Source of the DNA: Pomphorhynchus laevis
Taxonomy: Eukaryota; Acanthocephala; Palaeacanthocephala; Echinorhynchida; Pomphorhynchidae
Direction: 5' to 3'
Assembly (NCBI GenBank): GCA_012934845.2
Contig: WNNJ02003812.1
Span: 1-64,000, forward strand
DNA length: 64,000 bases
Positions 56,571 through 64,000 of the stretch are shown in pieces. Both the position numbers and the translations under genes were made by a program. The notes under the pieces were generated by a model that had not been told where the DNA came from, ran no database searches, and worked only from the letters and a program-made list of their open reading frames with translations. The first letter of the stretch is position 1, and the number at the start of each line of letters is the position of its first letter.

Positions 56571-58325
56571 ATCATGCTATCATCGTGATTACAATAAAAT
56601 GTTCACCAAATTTTGAGTTGATATTTAACCAAAAATACAAGAATTGATGTGTCCCGCATTTCTACTTAAAACGAAAAAGAAAATACCGAAAAACAAAGCA
56701 TGCATTTAACACAAAATGGAACAACACACATTTTTAAACCACCGGGGTCTCTCACCCCCAACCGAAGAATCCAATCGAGGCGGACTATGCTCGGTAATCG
56801 CGAGATGAGGGGCTTGAGAAACCTTAGCCTTTGCTCAAGGGTACGTCCTCTAGAAAAGAAGACTAATCCGGAGATAGCCCAAGTACCCCTAAAGGCGCAC
56901 CTGAGTTTTCACTTTCAATAAGAGATGCTGAGTCCGTTTCAGGGCCCGCTTAGCTTTCTTCAGGATGCGTTTGAATTTACCAAGGTCAGCTTTCGCTGAC
57001 CAGTTCACCGTAACGGTGAACGCCAGGTATTTTACTCGACTCGAGAAGATAAGGAGTGGTTGAGGGTGCAAAATGGAGGAGATTGCAGAGAGTGCTAAGT
57101 TTCTTTTTGGTCGCAGGGATGTCATGAAAAACAAACACCTGCGATTAGCTTAAGTTTAAAATAAAATTGGATGAGGTAAATCATCTTTTAATCTTATAAA
57201 GAAACGGATGATGCCTGAGACATCAGCCGTTTGTCTGAGATATCTTTGCACCTGCGTCTAGAGAACAGAGATGTGGTGTCATCAGCGTATTCCACTAGAC
57301 GTTGTTTGGGTTTAAATATTTTAAAGAGTTCAATGGAAGCAGCAATAAACAAGATAGGAGAAATAGGTTATCCTTGCGGCACACCCATAATAAGGTAGAA
57401 CTGACGCGCATCAGCGTTGTCTTCATAATAGAATCGCTTAGTGTACATCAGTATCTTTACCCTGTATTTCGATATCTCCTGCTATCATAATCATGATTAG
57501 AATAAAATGTTCACGAAATTTCGTTTTTAACATTTTTGTAAAAATACAAGAATTGATGTGCCCCTCCCATTTATACTTAAAGAAAAAGAAAAAACCGAAA
57601 AACAAAACATGCATACAAAATGGAACAATAGACATTTTGAAACAAACAAAAAGAAAAAGAAAAAACAAAATCATAAAGCAATTGATAAAAGTATACGAAT
57701 TGAATATAAAAAATTTTAAAATGATGAAAATTTAAACAGTTGCAGAGCTTCAAAAGAAAACAATTCAAGCAAAATGGACATTTCGAAAGGTAAAACGATA
57801 ATTTCTTCTACAATTCCTGAAAAACAAGTGAATTTTCTGCTGTTAATTTGCCCGGAGCGAGGGTACTTCCCCAATACCTAAATTTAAAAACTTTATTGTA
57901 ATCTCGATGTCACAACCTCTGGAAAGGCACAATTTATTTAATGTCTTTTTAAGACAATATATTTAAGACCATTCAGTGGTGCATTTATCCTGAATCTAAC
58001 ATGGGTATACCTTTTAACAATGTCTTGGTTAAGCGGGTTGATTCTTTATACTTTAAACAGGTGTCTATCAAAAAGTTGGCCTGATATAGTTTCGGGACTT
58101 TAAATGTTCTAACTAAATGGCTGATTTCCGATGCTACGTCGCATTTTCTACGTTGCAGGCTTATCTGTTCTAACTATCACTTATTTTTAATTATCATTAA
58201 TGCAAAAGTACAAGCATTTGATGTGCCCTCATTTCTACTTAAAAACAAAAATAAAATACCGGAAAACAAAGAGCATGCATACAACACACATTTTGAAACA
58301 AAGAAAAAGAAAACCAAAATTATAA
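56571..58325. repeat. Dispersed repeat in three copies around a LINE fragment
   Basis: Copies at 56571-56745, 57478-57665 and about 58200-58325 share GATGTGYCC, ATTTMTACTTAAA and CCGAAAAACAAA. The first two also share an upstream part (TGCTATCATCGTGATTA-like through AAAATGTTCAC). LINE copy D lies exactly between the first two. 57666-58200 has no firm assignment. Confidence 0.7.
56746..57465 (-). mobile_element. Gag-bearing LINE copy D, RT fragment
   Basis: Minus strand, the RT C-terminal half and the region around YADD of the same family as copies A-C (for example FSSRVKYL..TVTVNWSAKADLGKFKRILKKAKRALKR, read at 56950-57060). Truncated at both ends and broken in frame. Like copy A it lacks the TGA shared by B and C. 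Flanked by two copies of an unrelated repeat. Confidence 0.75.
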
Positions 58326-58838
58326 AATTGAATAAAATAATTCCTTATTTTTCATTAATATATTAATATATTAATCTAAATCAAAACAAAAATCTTAGAA
58401 CAATGAGAAAAGAAACGAATTAAAAAATAAATTAATGTGAAAAAGAAAAAAGAAAAAACAAAATCATAAAGCAAAATCAATACCAAATCATAAAAAATAA
58501 ATGATAAAAACATACGAATTGACCCAGATCCAATAATTCTTTATCAATAAATGGATCATTATCAACTATAAAATAATAATCTGTATGTAAATATCGTATA
58601 AATATCAAATTATTTAATCTAAACTGAAAAGTAAAAAATATTATATTATTTACTAGTACACACTAAACCCATAATGTTCTTCCATTTCGATTAAATTGTT
58701 TTACTGGAACGAAAAAGAAAATAATTTCCCTTAACATTTCAATAGCTCATAATTTTATAAAATTTTATCGCTATATTTGACTTGAGTTCATTGATTATTT
58801 ACTTTTTTTATTTTATCAAGTACACATTTATTTTGCCT
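58326..58838. other. AT-rich spacer, nothing assigned
   Basis: A- and AAAG-rich sequence with no open segment of note. Confidence 0.5.
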
Positions 58839-59338
58839 TCAATCCTTTTGAGTAAACCATTCTCGATGCAAATGTACAAGCAATGTTGATAAATGATCAT
58901 CATTGGGGATGTGTTTAAAGTCATAAGGTGAGCAACCCAACATATCTGTGAAAAGGAATACATGGCTGGAAAATTCAAAACTTTCAGTATACCAAGCGAT
59001 TAAGTTAAAATATAATTCAAGATATCTCACTATCTGTCCTTCATTAGTTAACGTATGTCTTTTCGATAATTAGAGTTACGAATATGTTCGAATCGAGTGT
59101 ATATCTGATGATGGTTTGCGTTGCCCAGTAATACCCTCTATGATTGACTTCAGTATTGTCGGGAACTCTGTATAGACTGAGTGCAAACAACTCGATCCAA
59201 ATAGTGGCAAAAAAGTCATTGTACAAATTGATGGCTATAAGATAAAGGAAATTTAATATAGCACAAATATTCGAAGGCATCTGGATATTGGGAATGCTCG
59301 ACGCATATGAAGAATTTAGGTTATAATCACGTTTATTA
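58839..59338 (-). CDS. Unrecognised host gene, two 3' exons
   Basis: Minus strand. Exon 59080-59338 follows a GATACAG acceptor; a 46-bp intron (59034-59079, GTAACT...GGACAG) joins it in phase 0 to exon 58839-59033, which ends at TGA. The join gives a continuous 150-residue C-terminal sequence: hydrophobic first part (AILNFLYLIAINLYNDFF), ELFALSLYRVPDNTE, GYYWATQTIIRYTLDSN, then RYLELYFNLIAWY and a Cys/Pro-containing end (LGCSPYDFKHIP) to HREWFTQKD. The matching phase and intron size favour a real gene. No family recognised; a membrane-associated protein is possible but not shown. Upstream exons should lie to the right, perhaps including 59930-60133. Confidence 0.5.
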
Positions 59339-59735
59339 CTGTATCAATTAATTGACTCAAATAATAGATCTTTCATAAATAAATATTCGAAATATCCACA
59401 GATGATTGTAGAATGCTTTGACAATAATTTCATTATCGAAAAATATTAAAGGCAGACTGCTGAAATTCGATTTTTAAAATATTGTTATTTATCATTTAAT
59501 CAGATCATTCAAACAATTTATACTTTTATCTGAAGATACACACTGGCAATCAGTTACGCTTAGGATTGACTGAAATATTTATTTTTTATTTTTTCAAAAA
59601 TAATTAAAATTTCCGTTTCTCTACGAATCAGCCACCTAGCCGTAAAAGCTGTGAAGATCATTAATATCTATGAATTAATGAGACTCAGGTCCATGCGCAA
59701 TACCATATTTCTTACAAAACGATTTCTTAATTTTA

Positions 59736-59772
59736 TGCATTAATTCAATTTGCAACAAATTGAATTAATGCA
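59736..59772. repeat. 17-bp hairpin
   Basis: Arms 59736-59752 and 59756-59772 are perfect complements around CAA. Confidence 0.9.
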
Positions 59773-59929
59773 ATCAATCAATCAACAAATTGAATTCAAT
59801 TCTTTTTATTCAAAAATTGATACTGACTGCAAATCAAGTGGATAATTTATATTTGATCAGCAAATTATACCATTAAAGTTTTTTCCTGATAACAAGAGCC
59901 TGTTAAAAATCGGCTTATAACATAGGCTG

Positions 59930-60133
59930 TTAGCTATGATAGGCTATTTTTATTAACATAAAAATCGCCTCTCGAGCGATGGAAACTCTACTGACGTTTC
60001 CAGCAATGTGCTTAATCAATTGCTCGCCATCATCGTTCCACACGCCAGAGGTCTCTATGACCGGAGCAGTAAACAACACGTATCCATCTTTGTATCGATA
60101 AATATAAATCTTTGTATCCATATTATTTGTCAA
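59930..60133 (-). CDS. Possible further exon, unrecognised
   Basis: Minus-strand open segment from about 60118 with protein-like sequence (KIYIYRYKDGYVLFTAP; VWNDDGEQLIKHIAGN; VSIAREAIFMLIKIAY). It ends at a TAG or at an internal donor near 60000 (AAC/GTCAGT). It could be an upstream exon of the gene at 58839-59338. No motif recognised. Confidence 0.3.
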   Translation of the reverse strand: MTNNMDTKIYIYRYKDGYVLFTAPVIETSGVWNDDGEQLIKHIAGNVSRVSIAREAIFMLIKIAYHS

Positions 60134-61369
60134 TTTATTTCATTTCGTTTAATTTACAAGATTTTAAGGTTATATACTTTTAATTGTAGTTTCAAGTAAG
60201 AAAACATGCTATTTTAATAATTTCAAATAATAAAATTTTAAAGAAAAATTCTTAAAATGAATTCATTGTAAATTCATGCGTAATAAATGCATTATTTTAA
60301 TGATGTAGCTATTATTTAATCAATTTTATTAAATCAAAATATGTCAGTGAAATGTAGATTTGTTTTGTTATCAAATAAATTTCGTGATTTATTTCACATC
60401 TAAAAGAGCGTCATAACAGAAATTAAAACTATATCCATCAGGAAAATTAAACAATGTATTAAAACAACAATTTACGTTTCAAAATATTATTTAAGTATAT
60501 TTTTAATGTTTCAATTGTAAATTAAAAATAACATAAAAAACGATTTTTATATTTTCTCTATATTTTTGTTGAAAATGTGTTGGAAATGGACATTTCTTTT
60601 GAAATGTTTAGCATATAACTGTCCGCCTGTCTAAATTTTTGTAATTGTATAATAAAATCAGATAGTCGGTTTAAGCTCTCAGAAACAAAAAATTACGATA
60701 AATTATAATTAAAATTACGTATTAAAAGTTCAACTACTCATCCCATATCTATGATTTATGCAAATCGATCAATTTAATATCAAATCCCACTTTGATATTA
60801 AAACAATCCCACTTTGAGTTGATGATATCGTAAAATTTACATTAAAATCAGTTTTCAATTGATGAATGGGCAATGAGTGAACAATTAATCAGGAGGAAGT
60901 ATCGTTAAAAAATGCTTGAGACCTCGCTATCGGCGACCACATTCACATATATTTCGTAACAAATTAAGAACTAATATCCAAAAGTGCCTTATCATTGATG
61001 ATCATACAATTGAAATATAGTCCTGTACGACCAGAGATAAAAAAGAGTTACATTGAGCGACTTGCTCGATTATTTTCTATGAATAAAAATAAAAACAAAA
61101 ATTTTAAAATTTTAAATTATTTAAATTGGATTATAAACAAAATTAGTTTACGCTATGTTTGTCAATATGTAAAGAACATGTTTCCTTCTCGGTTTCGGTT
61201 TTTATATTAAATTTATAAACATTGATTTAAAAATTAAAAATATTTATTCTTCAAACAGGAAAACGACCAAATTTAGAGTAACTGAGATAGATTATGGAAA
61301 CTTAATTAAAAATGATTTCCATGTCGATCCTAAAGCTTTATATGTTTAACAACATAACTTAAGGTCAAT
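60134..61369. other. Spacer downstream of the cyclophilin gene
   Basis: AT-rich with scattered short open segments (for example + 60995-61210) that show no recognisable motif. Confidence 0.4.
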
Positions 61370-61763
61370 TTAGTCAATATGTAGAGATTCTGCTTCCTTC
61401 AATGTTTCCGTTTTCACATTTTTAATTAAAACATTGTGTATTGGCCGATCTCGGTTGTCAGTTTTTACTCCATTCATCTTCATTAGCACGTTCATGCCTA
61501 TTTTTTAAAAATGGCTTTAATGCAAGTTAAATTCAATACGCTAATGATACCATTTGTAACTTTCCCGAATACCACATGTCGACCATCTAGCCATTGTGTT
61601 TTATCTGTGGTTATAAAGAACTGAGATCCATTAGTGTCCTTTCCGGCATTAGCCATTGACACCCAACCAGATCCTTCGTGACGGAGTGTAAAGTTTTCGT
61701 CTTCGAAAGATTCTCCGTATATACTTCGTCCACCGGTTCCGTCTCCGGCAGTGAAGTCACCTC
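61370..61763 (-). CDS. PPIB: Cyclophilin B-type peptidyl-prolyl isomerase, C-terminal exons
   Basis: Catalyses cis-trans isomerisation of proline peptide bonds; the B type works in the endoplasmic reticulum. Exon 61551-61763 encodes [52 protein letters not shown] and [13 protein letters not shown]; a 53-bp intron (61498-61550) follows; exon 61370-61497 encodes [19 protein letters not shown] and ends SLHID at TAA. Active-site Phe, Trp and His are present. The GWVSMANAG stretch resembles B-type rather than A-type cyclophilins. There is no recognisable KDEL-type tail. Split codon at 61763 joins the exon at 63952-64000 exactly (CAA-G/GA). Very strong match. Confidence 0.93.
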
Positions 61764-61895
61764 CTTTAAAAAAATTTCTTTAAATCCATCATAAATATGG
61801 TTTAGACTCAAATTTACTCAAAAAGTGTGAAACCTAATTTTAAAACGAAAGATAATTAATAAGGTTGATTGAAGATTAATAAGATTTTATTAATT

Positions 61896-61898
<3 letters not shown>

Positions 61899-61971
<73 letters not shown>
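61899..61971. repeat. (AT)n microsatellite
   Basis: About 36 uninterrupted AT units; likely polymorphic in length. Confidence 0.97.
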
Positions 61972-61974
<3 letters not shown>

Positions 61975-62057
61975 ATTGCGAAAAATCGCTTGAAACTGTG
62001 GTCCAGGAGCCAAAGCTGGCTACGATTGATATTTAATCCATATTTGCTAAGAAGTGG

Positions 62058-62087
62058 ACTTCGATTGTAAGTAGTTACAATCGAAGT
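62058..62087. repeat. 13-bp hairpin in tandem unit 1
   Basis: Arms 62058-62070 and 62075-62087 are perfect complements around GTAG. The left arm is the start of a sequence common to all units (ACTTCGAT); the right arm is not in the others. Confidence 0.88.
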
Positions 62088-62659
62088 AACTACTATATAT
62101 AAATAACTACAACATATAACTAACTACTATGTGTATATATAAATAACTAATATATATAAGTAACTACTATATATATAGTTGATCATTGTTTTTTACCCAC
62201 TGTGGGAGATACTCGTATCGGTATACCGCCATATATTTGACTAGTTTGAAAATTCTTGATTACTAACTACTTACAATTGAAAAAGGCTAATAATCCGAAA
62301 CGTCAATAAATACTATCTGCTTTTTCGTAGGGTTTTAAAATTAACACAAATACATATATTATTGCGAAAAATCGCTTAAAACTGTGGTTTAGGAGCTAAA
62401 GCTGGTTACAATTGATTTTTAATCCATCTTTGCTGCTAAATAACTGGACTTCGATCATCAGCTCCATCAGTCTAATGTATCACTCCGAGACGTTCCTAAC
62501 CACCTAGCAGTCGTCGTCAGTCGGATGAAGTAGTTAGGGTACGTTTCAACAGCTTTTGTGATAACTGTCAAGACACCAGCAATTCCTCACGATGCTATAC
62601 GAAACTCAGGTGCAGAAAGAGTTTATACTAGCTTGTTGTGTGTGGACCTTCTAGTTATT

Positions 62660-62691
62660 CTTTATATAAGGCACAAATGCCTTATATAAAG
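62660..62691. repeat. 14-bp hairpin private to tandem unit 2
   Basis: Arms 62660-62673 and 62678-62691 are perfect complements around CAAA. Unit 3 at the same place reads CTTTATATGCACAAATGTG with no inverted copy. Confidence 0.88.
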
Positions 62692-63664
62692 GCGTTGGAA
62701 TCTCACAGGATTCCAAAAGGAATGCATCATTTTAAAAATTGTTATTGCTAAAAATCGCTTGAAACTGTGGTCCATGAGCCAAAGCTGGCTACGATTGATT
62801 ATTAATTCATATGAGCTGCTAAAAAACTAAACTTCGATCATCAGCTCCATCAGTCTAATGTATCACTCCGAGACGTTCCTAACCACCCAGCAGTCATCGT
62901 CAGTCAGATGAAGTAGTTAGGGTACGTTTCTACTGCTTTTGTGATAACTGTAAAGACACCAGCAATTCCTCACGATGATATACGAAACTCAGGTGCAGAC
63001 AGCGTTTTTACTGGCTTGCTGCGTGTGTGGACCTTCTAGTTATTCTTTATATGCACAAATGTGTATCCGTTGGTTACGAGGGCACTGAATTTCTCACAGG
63101 ATTCCGAAAGGAATACGTTTTTTATAAATTGGTAGTGCGAAAAATCGCTTGAAACTGTGGTCCATGAGCCAAAGCTGGATACGATTGATTTTTAATCCAT
63201 CTTTGCTGCTAAATAACTGGACTTCGATCATCAGCTCCATCAGTCTAATGTACCACTCCGAGACGCTCCTAACAACCCAGCAGTCATCGTCAGTCAGATG
63301 AAGTAGTTAGGGTACGTTTCAACTGCTTTTGTGATAACTATAGAGACCCCAGCAATTCCTTATACATAATTCAATTCCTCATGATGCTAGACGACGCACA
63401 GGTGCATATATTATATCAATATATGATTAGTAGATAGATATTTGAAAGTAAAAAATACTGATCTGCAATATGCAGATCACTAAAAACTGAAACGTGTGAC
63501 CAATTAAGTAACAAAAATGAAACTTTTAAAGTTTAGTTTCATATAACGTAAGTTTTATAAATCCTGTGGTATCCTGTGAAAAGAGTAATAATCAATAATG
63601 TTCATGAGTAAAGTGTTCAGTAATGATCTATTATTTTGGCAAATAATATGTTTCAGCTTATTGT

Positions 63665-63838
63665 TTTTATACTAATTAATATAATATAATATTAATTAAT
63701 ATAATATTAATAAATATCATATTATTATTAATATAATATTAATTAATATTATATTAATATTATATTAATATTAATATTAATATTAATATTATATTAATAT
63801 TAATATTATATTAATATTAATATAATATTTATATTAAT
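63665..63838. repeat. AATATT-type microsatellite
   Basis: Irregular run of TTAATATAATA and TTAATATTAA units, self-complementary along its length. Followed by a hairpin at 63839-63863 (10-bp arms around CGGCA). Confidence 0.88.
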
Positions 63839-63951
63839 ATAGTCCACCCGGCAGGTGGACTATTACCAAGTTTCATATTTTAAACACATCTATAATTAAT
63901 GAATGCATCCGCAATTGTGTTATTATTTTAAAACATTTTAGTGTCAAATAC

Positions 63952-64000
63952 CTTGAACCATAAAATCCTTTATGATACGATGAAATTTGCTGCCTTTGTA
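63952..64000 (-). CDS. PPIB: Cyclophilin B-type isomerase, internal exon (cut by window edge)
   Basis: Minus-strand exon reading YKGSKFHRIIKDFMVQ up to donor G/GTATTT. FHRIIKDFM(V)QGGDF is the signature of the cyclophilin active site, with catalytic Arg, Phe and Gln. It continues in frame into 61763. The N-terminal part and any signal peptide lie beyond the right edge. Confidence 0.92.

Larger units (their letters stand above)
61975..63390. repeat. Four-unit tandem repeat, ~385 bp unit
   Basis: Units start at 61975, 62361, 62744 and 63134, each opening with a GCGAAAAATCGC hairpin sequence (or a one-base variant) and then AAACTGTGG. Units 2-4 share AACTGGACTTCGATCATCAG, GTATCACTCCGAGACG and a GGATGAAGTAGTTAGGG-like box. 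Unit 1 is diverged after its first 90 bases. Noncoding as far as I can see. Confidence 0.88.
61764..63951 (-). other. 2.2-kb intron of the cyclophilin gene
   Basis: Bounded by CAAG/GTATTT (donor, 63951) and TTTAAAG (acceptor, 61764) on the minus strand. It holds an AT dinucleotide run, a four-unit tandem repeat and an AATATT-type microsatellite. The next intron of the same gene is only 53 bp, so this one grew by repeat accumulation. Confidence 0.88.

Noticed and set aside
57438-57768. Minus-strand Phe/Leu-rich open segments as membrane proteins
   Set aside because: They come from AAAG/AAAAC-rich low-complexity repeat sequence; hydrophobicity is a by-product of composition.
61611-61811. A 66-residue minus-strand reading frame overlapping the cyclophilin exon
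   Set aside because: It is an alternative frame of the cyclophilin exon and crosses its splice acceptor; the cyclophilin frame carries all the conserved motifs.

Overview
The window is AT-rich animal DNA crowded with transposons. Three things point to a small-genome invertebrate: host genes with canonical GT-AG introns of only 46-53 bp, a divergent Wnt ligand gene, and many non-LTR and Penelope-like retroelements (PLEs). A nematode-like lineage fits best, but the sequence alone does not settle the phylum. Annotation is from reading only. No alignment, folding program or database search was run.

Host genes. A highly derived Wnt gene lies on + (recognisable exons at 8259-8323, 8393-8598, 8646-8941 and 15258-15687). 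Its last intron is about 6.3 kb and is packed with hAT, PLE and LINE remnants and a 357-bp tandem duplication. It converges on an unrecognised minus-strand gene (15888-16239). A canonical poly(A) polymerase lies on + (51559-53368, nearly all of the protein in one exon). A second unrecognised two-exon gene lies on - (58839-59338). A cyclophilin B-type peptidyl-prolyl isomerase on - (61370 to beyond the right edge) has a 2.2-kb intron made of microsatellite and a four-unit tandem repeat.

Mobile elements. There is a CR1-like LINE (850-2745); an RTE-type LINE with an 18-bp target duplication (2923-6022); and a gag-bearing LINE family in four copies (10312-12085 -, 21250-25145 +, 32060-35905 +, 56746-57465 -). 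A second LINE group lies on - (16260-20625, with a fragment at 25745). PLE remnants of at least three kinds occur at 1-770, 9716-10240, 36645-38800, 39600-43500 and 50780-51165. A Merlin DNA transposon has long terminal inverted repeats and an 8-bp target duplication (45697-47991). A foldback element (55600-55986) carries hammerhead-like RNA cores.

Most interesting signals: (1) a compact RNA motif repeated four times downstream of the PLE reverse-transcriptase tail, with three mutually interleaved stems supported by compensatory changes; (2) hammerhead-ribozyme-like cores in both arms of the foldback element; (3) a high number of short perfect or near-perfect hairpins with small loops, at least two of which are absent from sister copies of the same repeat, so they look like local template-switch mutations; (4) the derived Wnt gene itself.
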